A stretch of 64,000 nucleotides of DNA from Aporhodopirellula sallentina SM41 (GTDB lineage: Bacteria; Planctomycetota; Planctomycetia; Pirellulales; Pirellulaceae). Numbering within the stretch: the first letter of the stretch is position 1; each line of letters begins with the position of its first letter. Under the pieces are notes generated by a model. The model was not told the origin of the DNA and did not search any database. It saw only the letters and a list, made by a program, of their open reading frames with translations. The position numbers and the translations under genes are program-made. This document shows, one piece after another, positions 27,460 to 36,735 of this stretch. The DNA is taken from the NCBI RefSeq assembly GCF_000346505.1, contig NZ_ANOH01000003.1:1-64000 (forward strand), read 5' to 3'.

Positions 27460-29094
27460 CTAGCTCGATTGCTGCACGTCTTCCCACTGAAGTCCGAAGC
27501 GGGCTAAGTATTTGCGTAGGCGATCAGCATCATTGGGGCGCGTCTTTAGCAGACGTGAAGCTTGGAACAGTTCTCTTCCGGCGGCCGAGAGTGATTTGTG
27601 CTTTCGACAAACGTGTATGACCTCGGAAAGTTGAGCCTGGTCAAACCGATCGATCTGTTCGATTGCCACATCATCCAGACATTCCGTCAGGAGGGGGGCC
27701 GAGAGATCGTTTGGATTCGATGAAGTCCATCCGGCGCGGAGTCGAACGATTTCTTCCGAGACGAGCTTTTTCGTAATGCGCCCGTTGTCGGAAAGTGTCG
27801 CCATTCGTGTGATTGCGGCGTTCAAATCGCGGAAGTTGGCTTTCCATTTGGTGGATGGATCTGTGGCGAAGCGTAAGAACGCTTTTCTAGCATCCTGGTT
27901 GAAGGTGACCTTGTCCCCGCTGCTGACTGCATACTGATGAAGTTCGAAATCGATGTTCGGGTCGATGTCGGAGCGTCGCTCAGCCAACCCTGGCAATCGG
28001 AACGTCCAGAGATTGATTCGACTGAGTAGATCTTCGCGGAACTTCCCACCGGCCACATCCGCAAGAAGATCGCGATTGGATCCGGCAATGAGTTGAAAGT
28101 CGCTGCAGGTCGGGCGGTCAGAGCCAACCGGCATGAACGTCTTGTCTTCGATTGCTCGCAACAGCATCGCCTGTTCGTCCATTCCGAGTTCCCCAATTTC
28201 GTCGAGGAATAGCATGCCGGTGTCTGCGGTTTTGAGTAACCCAGCACGAGCTTGGTTGGCTCCGGTGAACGCTCCTTTGATGTGTCCAAACAACGTCGAC
28301 ATCGCTTGATCGCCACGAATGGTGGCGCAGTTCACTTCCACGAAAGGCCCATCGACTTGTCGGCGGTTCCGTTTGAGTTCGTAGATTCGCTTGGCGAGTC
28401 GTGTTTTGCCGGCTCCGGTGGGACCGGTCATCAGAATCGGAGCCTTCGTAGCAAGCGACACTCGCTCGATGCGGTCGATCATCGCATTGAATGCAGGATC
28501 CCTCGTCTTAATACCGCTTTTCAGAATCGAGGCCGCCTCGTCGTGTTCTTGTTTGAATCGTTTTGCGAGGTCGTCGTATCGCGACAGATCTAGGTCCACG
28601 ATCTGATACGTACCTACAGAATGTCTTTCGACCGACTTCGGCGAGTTGCGACGGGATTGACGCTGCGTAGTAGGAGGTGAAGACTGCAAGAGTCGGGCAG
28701 GAAAATGACGTGACTCTGTTAAAAGGAACAGGCAGATTTGTGCGACATGGGTTCCCGTTGTGATGTGAACAAGGTACCGCTCATGTTCCGGCTCAAACGG
28801 GTACTGCCGGCAAAAGCCGTGCAGCGTCGCGTACACTTCTTCAAAATCCCAGGGATCGTTTAACGAGATGTCGTGACGCTGGACACGGGTCTCAGGAGAA
28901 ACCGTCGTGATATCACCGATGACCTGTTCTGCTAGCTTTGAGTAGCGACGCTCCACGAGCAGATCGAATCGGTCAACGATAAGATCGTCCTGTTGGCAGA
29001 CGGCGACCGAAGGACGCCAGTGGTTCCAGCGGTCACGCGACTTGCGAGGTTGATCGAGTTGTACGCCGAGAAGTCCAATGACGACTGTTTTCAT
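27460..29094 (-). CDS. rtcR: Sigma54-dependent activator RtcR with N-terminal CARF-type sensor
   Basis: A 544-residue transcription activator of the RNA-repair operon. The N-terminal ~180 residues begin KTVVIGLLGVQLDQPRKSR and form the RtcR sensor, a CARF-fold domain thought to bind RNA-derived ligands. The central AAA+ domain has the Walker A GPTGAGKT near 220, the sigma54-contact loop GAFTGA near 270, and FLDEIGEL near 290. The C-terminus has a weakly conserved DNA-binding helix region ending KYLARFGLQWEDVQ. ATG 29094 begins the sensor domain exactly; the longer frame from 29262 runs through the intergenic promoter. The gene is divergent from rtcB-rtcA, as in E. coli. Confidence 0.95.
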   Translation of the reverse strand: MKTVVIGLLGVQLDQPRKSRDRWNHWRPSVAVCQQDDLIVDRFDLLVERRYSKLAEQVIGDITTVSPETRVQRHDISLNDPWDFEEVYATLHGFCRQYPFEPEHERYLVHITTGTHVAQICLFLLTESRHFPARLLQSSPPTTQRQSRRNSPKSVERHSVGTYQIVDLDLSRYDDLAKRFKQEHDEAASILKSGIKTRDPAFNAMIDRIERVSLATKAPILMTGPTGAGKTRLAKRIYELKRNRRQVDGPFVEVNCATIRGDQAMSTLFGHIKGAFTGANQARAGLLKTADTGMLFLDEIGELGMDEQAMLLRAIEDKTFMPVGSDRPTCSDFQLIAGSNRDLLADVAGGKFREDLLSRINLWTFRLPGLAERRSDIDPNIDFELHQYAVSSGDKVTFNQDARKAFLRFATDPSTKWKANFRDLNAAITRMATLSDNGRITKKLVSEEIVRLRAGWTSSNPNDLSAPLLTECLDDVAIEQIDRFDQAQLSEVIHVCRKHKSLSAAGRELFQASRLLKTRPNDADRLRKYLARFGLQWEDVQQSS

Positions 29095-29221
29095 AGTGTA
29101 TCCAGAGATATAAAAAGGCATCTGTGAGTATACAGGATATCGGGATGCAACTTGGGGTAGGAATTGTCGATCTAGTCGTAAGTCTAACCGTGGTAGTGTG
29201 TTATGGAATGTTGATGTGAGT

Positions 29222-29237
29222 CGGCACAGCGAATGCG
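29222..29237 (+). promoter_or_regulatory. Sigma54 (-24/-12) promoter of rtcBA
   Basis: CGGCACAGCGAATGCG holds the invariant GG (29223-29224) and GC (29235-29236) separated by exactly 10 bases, with GGCAC matching the -24 consensus. The transcript should start near 29247, leaving a leader of about 37 bases before the rtcB ATG. Placement between rtcR and rtcB is exactly what an RtcR-driven promoter needs. RtcR upstream sites were not identified. Confidence 0.8.
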
Positions 29238-29283
29238 TTGTAACCGGAAACAAATCCGTCAACCGTTCCTATTGGGAAATCAA

Positions 29284-30816
29284 ATGAATACAGCAGCGAC
29301 GACCGAATCTCGAGCACGCGCCCACGAAACGAACACGCCGTCTCGTATGATCCCAACAGGTGAGGCAACCGCGATGTTGCCGACGAAGACCACTCCTCCG
29401 ATCAAGGTCTTTGGAACGCCAGCGATTCGTGAGACCTTTGACGACCTTTGTCTACAACAGGCCGTGAATTCACGACTCGCTCCAGGTGTTACCGATCTGG
29501 TGCTCAATCCCGATGCGCATTGTGGATACGGTGCACCAGTAGGCTGTGTGATGGTATCGCCAACGCATATCTATCCAGGTCCGGTGGGAGTGGACATCAA
29601 ATGTTCGATGAGTTTGTTGCAACTTGATCTTCCCGCCGAAGCGATCACGGATCGAAAGGTTCGGCGTGAACTCATTTCGCAAATTTGTCGGCGTACACCC
29701 ACCGGTGCTGGGAAAGGTCAGCGTCATGCGGAAAAGTCACGTCACGTAAACCGTACGCTAGGTCGACAACTGGTCGTCGAGGGTGCAAGCGAGGATGTTT
29801 GCCGTGCCTTGGGGATACCGACATCGTGGACATACCGTTGCGAAGATGCTTTCCATCTCGGGCACGATGAAACAGGTAGTGCGCTCGAAACGCGATTGGA
29901 GAGATTGTTGACGCGCCGCGACATGAGCAACTTCAACGACAAGATGAAGCAACTCGGCTCTTACGGTGGAGGAAATCACTTCGGAGAGTGCGAGGTAGTT
30001 CACGTCGCCGAGAACGAGCGGGCCAGAAAGGTCGCTGGTGCGTTTGGGCTAGAGGATGGAAAGGTCGCGTTCCTATCGCACTGTGGGTCGCGAGGCTTCG
30101 GACACAACCTCGCATCGGGACAGTTCCGTCAACTGCAAGGTAAGTTTGAGCAATGGGGAATTCCGTTTCCGGCGGGTGACCGCCAACTCGTTTATGCGCC
30201 GTTGGGAAGCGATGAAGCAAACGACTATCTGGACGATATGGCTCTCGGAGCCAACTTTGCAACAGTGAACCATTTGCTGATCAATGCACTCGTATTAGAG
30301 GCCTTTCAGGAAGTTTTTCCGGGCACCAAGGGCAACCTCGTGTACTTCATTAGTCATAACATCGCGCGGAAAGAGATTATGGATGATCGACCTGTGTGGG
30401 TGCACCGCAAAGGGGCGACTCGAGCGATCCCTGGTGGGCATCACGCGTTGGCGGGAACTCCGTTTGCAAAAACGGGACACCCGATTTTGTTGCCGGGGAA
30501 TCCGCGAGATGGTTCGGTGGTGATGGTCGCGAACGAAGGTGCGGAGGCCTCCTGCTACAGCGTCAATCACGGTGCGGGGAGAGTTCTCGGAAGGCGACAT
30601 GCCAAACGTGTGCTCGATCAATCCGCCGTTGATAGCGAGTTCGATGACGAGGATATTCTCAGCAATTGCCGACGTTACCCGATCGATGAAGCCCCCGCGG
30701 CTTATAAGAATTTCAACGAGGTTCTACGATCCGTCGAGTCGGCGGGGCTGGCGAGCGAAGTCGCACGACTGAAGGCTCGGTTTGTTATTAAAGACGCGAG
30801 CAAGGCGGATGACTAA
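29284..30816 (+). CDS. rtcB: RNA-splicing ligase RtcB
   Basis: A 510-residue GTP- and Mn-dependent ligase that joins RNA 2',3'-cyclic phosphate or 3'-phosphate ends to 5'-OH ends. Motifs in order: DAHCGYGAPVG near 78, VGVDIKCSMS near 102 (metal-binding Asp and Cys), GGNHFGECEV near 228, SHCGSRGFGHNL near 262, and the C-terminal NEGAEASCYSVNHGAGR near 420-436 with the guanylylated His in HGAGR. The first ~40 residues are a poorly conserved extension. ATG 29284 is preferred because the earlier in-frame ATG at 29233 lies inside the -12 region of the sigma54 promoter. rtcA follows without a gap. Confidence 0.95.
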   Translation: MNTAATTESRARAHETNTPSRMIPTGEATAMLPTKTTPPIKVFGTPAIRETFDDLCLQQAVNSRLAPGVTDLVLNPDAHCGYGAPVGCVMVSPTHIYPGPVGVDIKCSMSLLQLDLPAEAITDRKVRRELISQICRRTPTGAGKGQRHAEKSRHVNRTLGRQLVVEGASEDVCRALGIPTSWTYRCEDAFHLGHDETGSALETRLERLLTRRDMSNFNDKMKQLGSYGGGNHFGECEVVHVAENERARKVAGAFGLEDGKVAFLSHCGSRGFGHNLASGQFRQLQGKFEQWGIPFPAGDRQLVYAPLGSDEANDYLDDMALGANFATVNHLLINALVLEAFQEVFPGTKGNLVYFISHNIARKEIMDDRPVWVHRKGATRAIPGGHHALAGTPFAKTGHPILLPGNPRDGSVVMVANEGAEASCYSVNHGAGRVLGRRHAKRVLDQSAVDSEFDDEDILSNCRRYPIDEAPAAYKNFNEVLRSVESAGLASEVARLKARFVIKDASKADD

Positions 30817-31851
30817 GTGAAGGTGATCAAAATCGATGGTAGCGCCGGCGAGGGTGGCGGACAAATTGTTCGATCCTCGCTGGCGTTGGCGGCGGTCACC
30901 GGTACTGCTGTTGAGATCGATCAAATTCGCGGAGGACGCACAAAACCTGGTCTCTTGCGACAGCATCTTGCTGGAGTGAAAGCGATCCAGGCAATTACCC
31001 GTGCCGATGTCGTCGGTGCCGAGTTGCGTTCGTCAAGTCTTCGGCTCGTCCCGCATACGTTGGAAGGGGGCGAGTACGCGTTCGAGGTTGGCTCAGCAGG
31101 CAGTGCCGTGTTGGTTGCTCAAACGGTTTTGCCAGCTTTGTTGTTTGCGAATAGGGAGTCGATTGTGACGATTCAAGGTGGCACTCATGCGCAGTGGGCG
31201 CCGCCATTTGATTTTTTCGCGAATTGCTTTTTGCCGCTGCTTGCCAGAATGAATGCGAGCGTGAATGCGTCCATCGAATCGCATGGGTTTTATCCGGCAG
31301 GTGGTGGCAAGATCGAACTGCGCATCAAGCCTACCGAAGGCCTCAAAGGATTGTCATTGGTTGAGCGAAAAGGTGAACTGCGAACCGAGGTGCGGTCATT
31401 AGTGGCAGACATCCCAATGTCTGTCGGCGAACGTGAATGCGATATTATTCGTCGGAAAACCGGGTGGCATCCGGACTGCTTCGAGACTCGTCCGATCGAA
31501 AAGTCAGGCGGTCCCGGGAACGTTGTTATGATTCAATGTGGTTTCGACAATGTGACAGAGATGGCGACGGGGTTTGGTCGCGTCGGTGTCCGCGCTGAAA
31601 GAGTGGCACGTTCCGCACTGCGTGAAGCAAAAGCCTATCTCGCTAGCGGTGTGCCCGTGGGCAACTATCTCGCGGACCAGCTTTTGCTACCGAGCGGAAT
31701 TGCCGTTCTGTCGAATGAGCGAAGTGAGTTTCGGACAACGAAGCTCTCGCTACATTGCCAGACACACATCGAAGTTCTGCGACGCTTTCTTGACCTCGAC
31801 ATTCAGGTGCGAGAAAATGAAGACGATTCCGTCAGCGTAAAATTGTCGTAG
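30817..31851 (+). CDS. rtcA: RNA 3'-terminal phosphate cyclase RtcA
   Basis: A 344-residue enzyme that converts RNA 3'-phosphate ends to 2',3'-cyclic phosphates using ATP. The N-terminus IDGSAGEGGGQIVRSSLAL near 5-23 is diagnostic, and TKPGLLRQHLAGVKA and the region SHGFYPAGGGKIEL near 151-164 also match. The GTG start immediately follows the rtcB stop. The C-terminal catalytic-His region is present as KLSLHCQTHIEVLR. Together with RtcB and RtcR this is a complete E. coli-style RNA repair operon. It converges on polX with 4 bases between the stops. Confidence 0.95.
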   Translation: MKVIKIDGSAGEGGGQIVRSSLALAAVTGTAVEIDQIRGGRTKPGLLRQHLAGVKAIQAITRADVVGAELRSSSLRLVPHTLEGGEYAFEVGSAGSAVLVAQTVLPALLFANRESIVTIQGGTHAQWAPPFDFFANCFLPLLARMNASVNASIESHGFYPAGGGKIELRIKPTEGLKGLSLVERKGELRTEVRSLVADIPMSVGERECDIIRRKTGWHPDCFETRPIEKSGGPGNVVMIQCGFDNVTEMATGFGRVGVRAERVARSALREAKAYLASGVPVGNYLADQLLLPSGIAVLSNERSEFRTTKLSLHCQTHIEVLRRFLDLDIQVRENEDDSVSVKLS

Positions 31852-31855
31852 GCGA

Positions 31856-33592
31856 TCAAATCTGGCCCATGTTTTTACGAAGTTTGGTGAACGATTCGAC
31901 ATCGAGCGTGTTTGCGACGTCGGCTGCTGTCAGCCCACCACGGCGTGCTTGGAGGATGCCAAACCGCATCACATCGAGCCCCTCGATCCGATGCGCATCG
32001 GTGTTGATCACGATCGGAATTTCCAACCGTTTGGCGGCCGCGAGATGAATATCGTTGAGGTCCAGGCGAGCCGGATTGGCGTTGAGTTCTAGAAACTTCC
32101 CGTGCTGTTTCGCGGCTTTCATCACCGCGTCCATGTCGACCTCGTAAGGGTCACGGCGATTGATGAGCCGCCCCGTAGGGTGCGCGATGCAGTGGACGTG
32201 AGGGTTTTCAATCGCGCCGAGGATGCGATCGGTGATTTGGTCCCGTGGTTGTTTCTGCCCGAAATGCACACTCGCTAGCACCCAGTCGCCTTGGCCGAGC
32301 ACTTCGTCGGGGAGGTCCATTCCGCCCGCTTCCAGGATGTCACATTCAATACCCTTGTAGATTGTCAGGCGATCGGAGTACTCGTCACGAATCTCGTCGA
32401 TAATCTTCCATTGTTCGAGCAGACGGTCTTCGTCTAAACCCCCTGCGACCGTCACACGTTTGCTGTGGTCGGTGATGGCGATGTAGGTCAGGCCTCGATC
32501 GATCGCGGCATCAGCCATTTCACGGATCGTGTTGTGCCCATCGGTCGCCGAGGTGTGCATGTGAAGATCACCTCGCATATGGGCGGGTTCGATCAACTCC
32601 GGTAGCGTCTGGTTTGCCGCCCACTCGAATTCGTGCCGGTCTTCTCGCAACTCCGGTGCAATGACTGGCAATCCGATTGACGCGTAGACTTCTTCTTCGG
32701 TCGTTCCAGCTACGCGAGTCTCGTCGTCGATGCGGAAGACGCCATACTCGTTGACTTTGAGTCCATGTTCCTTGGCAATTCTGCGGACATGAATGTTGTG
32801 TGCTTGGCTGCCGGTAAAGTACTGCAGTGCTGCTCCGAATTGATCCGCCTCGACGAGCCGCATGTCGACCTGGAAAGACTTCTCAACCCTGATCGAAATC
32901 TTCGTATCACCGCGAAGGATGGTGGACGCGCGGCCTGGATAGGATTCCAAAAAGTCCATTGCTTTTGTTCGATCGCTCGCGACGGCGAGCAGGTCGAGAT
33001 CGCCGACGGTCTCACGGCATCGTCGATAACTGCCTGCCCATTGCATCTGCGAGATTGTCTCGCAGTTCTTCATGTGTTCAGTGAGGTTGGCGACGATCAC
33101 ATCTGCGTTGGCCCAGTAGATTCTCTCTGACGCAGCTTTGGCGATGGCAAGGCCGTCAAGAATTGAGCTCTCCGTTTTTTTGCCGAATCCTTTGATCGCG
33201 GCGACTTTGCCTTCGCGGCATGCGGCGGCAAGATCGTCGAGAGAGTTCAGGTCGAGTTCCTCATGCAGCTTGGCTGCTTTCTTGGCACCCAGACCTGGGA
33301 TTCGTGACATCGCGATTACCACTTCAGGAACCGATTCGCGCAGTTCAACGAGTTGGGGTAGCGAGCCTGTTTCGAGCAGAACGCCAATTTTTTCGGCGAG
33401 TGTTTTGCCAATTCCAGAGAGTTTTGACAAATCACGCTCGGGATCTTGGGCGATTTCTCGGATGGGTTCGTCGAGATCTCGGATCGCGCGTGCGCCGTTC
33501 TGGTAGGCACGAATGCGAAACGGGTTTTCGCCGCGGAATTCAAGCAGTTCGGCGAGTTCTTCAAAGACGGCTGCGATCTGGGGGTTGTCCAT
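31856..33592 (-). CDS. polX: DNA polymerase/3'-5' exonuclease PolX
   Basis: A 578-residue bacterial family X polymerase for gap filling in repair. Domain order: helix-hairpin-helix segments near 45-150 (LSGIGKTLAEKIG, IPGLGAKKAAKL); a nucleotidyltransferase palm with GSYRR and GDLDLLAVA near 185-205; then a C-terminal PHP nuclease domain from about 340 with DLHMHTSATDG, ITDHS, GIECDIL, HPTGRL and NTDAH metal-ligand motifs. All PHP motifs appear intact, so exonuclease activity is expected. Both ATG and length agree with the family. Confidence 0.95.
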   Translation of the reverse strand: MDNPQIAAVFEELAELLEFRGENPFRIRAYQNGARAIRDLDEPIREIAQDPERDLSKLSGIGKTLAEKIGVLLETGSLPQLVELRESVPEVVIAMSRIPGLGAKKAAKLHEELDLNSLDDLAAACREGKVAAIKGFGKKTESSILDGLAIAKAASERIYWANADVIVANLTEHMKNCETISQMQWAGSYRRCRETVGDLDLLAVASDRTKAMDFLESYPGRASTILRGDTKISIRVEKSFQVDMRLVEADQFGAALQYFTGSQAHNIHVRRIAKEHGLKVNEYGVFRIDDETRVAGTTEEEVYASIGLPVIAPELREDRHEFEWAANQTLPELIEPAHMRGDLHMHTSATDGHNTIREMADAAIDRGLTYIAITDHSKRVTVAGGLDEDRLLEQWKIIDEIRDEYSDRLTIYKGIECDILEAGGMDLPDEVLGQGDWVLASVHFGQKQPRDQITDRILGAIENPHVHCIAHPTGRLINRRDPYEVDMDAVMKAAKQHGKFLELNANPARLDLNDIHLAAAKRLEIPIVINTDAHRIEGLDVMRFGILQARRGGLTAADVANTLDVESFTKLRKNMGQI

Positions 33593-33787
33593 CGAGGAAT
33601 TTCGCGGTCAGGTGGAAAACGGGTTGATAGGGTCGACGTCGCTGAGGCGTCGCATTTTGTCACGAAGTCTCGGGGTTCGCCATTGGATGGTGGGTTCCAC
33701 CGGACAATATTTGACCGCTCGGCGATTTGTCGACAAGATTGGTGATCGCGTTTGGTATTGACCGAAGAATAGCAGTTCAGTCTTGAG

Positions 33788-34282
33788 TTGGTGGGTTGGT
33801 TCGTTTTGCAAGTTTTCCCTCAGTACGGTTTGATACCACGTTGGCCTGAAAACGGAACGGGGTTCATCCATCCCGACGACGTCCAACTCGTCGAACGGCT
33901 GATACCGAGTGAACGCGTGCTGCGTCGTGATGGGTTTGATGGTACGTACTATCAGTACCGGTACGGTGAGTTTTCGTTTCGATTGCGTCCCTGCATGTGG
34001 TTGCCTATCGCCGGCGAGGGGATCGATATCGGAGACGAGGTCGAAACGATCGGTACGGGGATGGAACGCGAGCTATTTGTCGGCGTCGTTACCGGGATGT
34101 ACTACGTACGCCGGAAAGGCAGAATTTTGTACCGGCTTCGTCGCGCAGAACAGACTCAAAAGCGTTTGTATCTTTCAGAGCATTTGAGACTGTTGACCGA
34201 CAAGCAGCGTGTTCGTCCGGGGGAGATCAAACACCCGACACCGACATGGAACGGTGCCGGAGAACGGATCACCGATTGGTAG
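33788..34282 (+). CDS. Conserved small protein of unknown function
   Basis: A 164-residue soluble protein I cannot assign with confidence. The chain has a consistent composition typical of real genes: FPQYGLIPRWPENGTGFIHP at the start, GTYYQYRYGEFSFRLRP near 47-63, a short beta-rich core and a basic C-terminus (YVRRKGRILYRLRRAEQ). The start is a TTG at 33788 or the adjacent GTG at 33791. It lies between polX (divergent) and a 391-base gap. The hydrophilic profile suggests a cytoplasmic protein. Confidence 0.65.
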   Translation: MVGWFVLQVFPQYGLIPRWPENGTGFIHPDDVQLVERLIPSERVLRRDGFDGTYYQYRYGEFSFRLRPCMWLPIAGEGIDIGDEVETIGTGMERELFVGVVTGMYYVRRKGRILYRLRRAEQTQKRLYLSEHLRLLTDKQRVRPGEIKHPTPTWNGAGERITDW

Positions 34283-34673
34283 AGTGCGTGGTCGCCACCA
34301 TCGAGAGGTCGCCGGAATGGTTGACTTTGATGGTTGCGTTCGCTTTGCCGCCCCGGGGATTTTCTTACAGATTTGTTGTAGCGGAATGCCGATATCTAAC
34401 CATGCGGCGTCGGATGCGCCGCATGGAAATAGATGCAACTGTGTCGATACCGACGCAGCGCACTCAGGCCAGGGAAACGGCCCCACTGTCTCCGTTCCCG
34501 ATAGGCTCCGATTCGTATCCGAACGAATCAGCGAGCCGTTTCTAATTGCCTGAGGTTGCCGCCATGAATGTCGACGCAGTACACACCGCATTCGGAGTGA
34601 CTTTCACCTTTGTTTGGTTACTCGTGGGCCAAATTATTGTGGGTGGCCGGTAACGCAGGATAGTGACGATCGT
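34283..34673. other. Gene-poor gap containing a perfect hairpin
   Basis: No convincing gene on either strand. A 9-bp perfect stem CATGCGGCG/CGCCGCATG with a 7-base loop lies at 34401-34425, without a T-run. It sits between two convergent genes and may serve as a transcription end for either. Confidence 0.4.
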
Positions 34674-36041
34674 TCAGTTCGACGGTGCTTCGAGGCTAAC
34701 CGCGATCACTTCTTTGTCGTTGCGGATGAACGCGGTTCGATGAGCGTAGGCGGGATGGGTCCAGACCACATCGCGTCCGAAGGCTTCGCCGGTCGGTTCA
34801 ATCACGTGGTCGCGGCCGAGTTCTTCGTATCCATCACGCGTCATTCGGGCGATGATCAAATCGCCGATCTCACTGAAGAGGAAATAGCGGTCGGTATCAC
34901 CAATTCGTGTGACGAACGCTGTTCCGTGCTTGATGAAACGTTTTTCATCGGGACGAGTTGGTTGGAAGGTGGACCACAATCGATCGCCAGTTTTGGCATC
35001 AACCGCGATCATCTTGCCATCGTTGCAATCCGTTCCGTAGATCACTCCGTCGACAAATGCGGGCGTGCTGTTGCTGCAATAAACGGCGGACTTGCGTTCG
35101 CCACGCCAAACTTCAGACGCGCCGGGTTTTTGCGAATCGAGTTTGATCATGACGGCTTCGTTCTTGATGCCGCTCGCGAAGAGCAGGTCGCCGTCTCGCA
35201 TCGGTCGTGCGATGGACATTTCATACATAGGGCTGATGTCGATATGCCAATACGATTCACCGGAGATCGGATCGAGTGAGTCGACACCTTCTGGGTTGAA
35301 CGAAATCAATTGCCGTTTGCCGGCGTAGTTCATGATGATCGGTGGGCAGTATCCGGCGGCGGTATCGAGAGCTTTCCAGCGAATTTCGCCGGTCATCTTG
35401 TCGAACGCGACGAGCCCTTGGCCGTTCCCGCCGACCATGGTGTAGAGAAGATCGCCTTCGATGAGTGGATGAGAAGCGAAGCCCCAGATGGGCGGCTCGG
35501 CAGAAAGATCACGTTTGAATGATCGTGCCCATTTGACCTCGCCGGTAGCGACGTCGAGGCAATGAAGGTCACCTTCGCTACCGAGCGTGTAGACGCGGTC
35601 ACCGTCGACGGTCGGTGTGCAACGTGGGCCGGCCGGATACGAAATGCTGTACGGGCAATCGTATTCGAACCGCCAAAGCTCCTTGCCGTTGTCAACATCG
35701 AATACGAGAAGGCGTTCTTTTCCGTAGATGTTGGCCCGCTTGTTGGGAGCGTTGAATGCCTCTCCCGAACTCTTTTCATAGTCGAACACGAACACCCGGT
35801 TGCCATCGACCGATGGCCCGGCGTAACCGCCCGCGATCGGAGCCCGCCATTTGACAGTCAGCCCTGAGTCAGGGATCTCATCGATAATTCCAGTCTCGCG
35901 ATAAACATCGTCGCGTGCATCGCCCAACCACCCGCTCCAGTCATCTGCGGAAGCGATGGACTGCAAGGATGCAGAGAGAACGACTAGACTGATCGTGGCT
36001 ACGACCAAGCTCGGTTTGCGGCGATGGAGATTTTTGGACAT
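34674..36041 (-). CDS. Secreted PQQ-like beta-propeller repeat protein, second copy
   Basis: A 455-residue propeller of the same family as the protein at 10846-12279. A signal peptide (SLVVATISLVVLSASLQSIASA) ends near residue 31 before DDWSGWLG. Blades are marked by GKELWRFEYDC, GEVKWARSF, GEIRWKALD, GESYWHIDIS and GDRLWSTF. The WSGWLGDARDDVYRETGI start is typical of planctomycete members of unknown function. I chose ATG 36041 over the longer frame from 36137, which would overlap the divergent phosphatase region and put residues ahead of the signal peptide. Substrate and cofactor unknown. Confidence 0.86.
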   Translation of the reverse strand: MSKNLHRRKPSLVVATISLVVLSASLQSIASADDWSGWLGDARDDVYRETGIIDEIPDSGLTVKWRAPIAGGYAGPSVDGNRVFVFDYEKSSGEAFNAPNKRANIYGKERLLVFDVDNGKELWRFEYDCPYSISYPAGPRCTPTVDGDRVYTLGSEGDLHCLDVATGEVKWARSFKRDLSAEPPIWGFASHPLIEGDLLYTMVGGNGQGLVAFDKMTGEIRWKALDTAAGYCPPIIMNYAGKRQLISFNPEGVDSLDPISGESYWHIDISPMYEMSIARPMRDGDLLFASGIKNEAVMIKLDSQKPGASEVWRGERKSAVYCSNSTPAFVDGVIYGTDCNDGKMIAVDAKTGDRLWSTFQPTRPDEKRFIKHGTAFVTRIGDTDRYFLFSEIGDLIIARMTRDGYEELGRDHVIEPTGEAFGRDVVWTHPAYAHRTAFIRNDKEVIAVSLEAPSN

Positions 36042-36158
36042 TTCGTATTCCGAGTCGAGAAGTAAGTGTGCCGGCAACTGTATCGCCCACGCAGGCGGTT
36101 TCAAGTGTGGCAGCCGATTTGATCGTGCTTGTTGCATCCATTCCTATCTGACGAACGC

Positions 36159-36734
36159 ATGTCGCAAACCCCTGATTCCAACCCCGAGTCGAGCATTGAG
36201 CCCGAGGTGTCCTTGAAGTTGCTGTTGATGCGACACGCGAAAAGCGATTGGTCGGGGGAAAGCGTCGCGGATCATGATCGACCGTTGAATCCGCGCGGGC
36301 GTCGTGACGGACCGGCGATGGCGCGTTGGTTCGCGGATTCAGGCCACGTTCCCGATTGTATTTTATGTTCATCCGCGAAACGCACCGAGCAGACTGCGGC
36401 ATTGATGGAGTCGTACTGGCGGCATTTGGACGTGCCGACACCGGCCATTATTATTCGGCCGGAACTGTATCTGGCACGCGCCGAAACGATTTTTGATTGC
36501 GTCTCGATAGCCGGAACATTGACGGATGAAAAAGGCGTGAATTTCCCGCGAACCGTGATGGTGCTTGGGCACAATCCGGGGATCAGCCACGCGGCGTCTT
36601 GGTTGGCGGAATCGGCGATCGGATTGCCGACCGCTGCGGTTGCGGTCTATCAATGTGAATTGTCCGATTGGTCGAATTTCATGGATCATGCAGCGGCGAC
36701 GTTGATTGAAATGATGAAGCCGAAAGCTCTCTAG
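36159..36734 (+). CDS. SixA-like histidine phosphatase
   Basis: A 191-residue phosphoglycerate-mutase-fold phosphatase. The catalytic RHA motif (LMRHAKSDWSG) is near residue 25 and the second His is in VLGHNPG near 133. The compact size and RHAKSDW form match SixA, which removes phosphate from HPt domains, while other small phosphatases share the fold. A hybrid kinase with an HPt domain is encoded at 7019-10705, but no direct link is shown. ATG 36159 is chosen over the TTG at 36129. The metallophosphoesterase follows after one base. Confidence 0.88.
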   Translation: MSQTPDSNPESSIEPEVSLKLLLMRHAKSDWSGESVADHDRPLNPRGRRDGPAMARWFADSGHVPDCILCSSAKRTEQTAALMESYWRHLDVPTPAIIIRPELYLARAETIFDCVSIAGTLTDEKGVNFPRTVMVLGHNPGISHAASWLAESAIGLPTAAVAVYQCELSDWSNFMDHAAATLIEMMKPKAL

Positions 36735-36735
36735 A

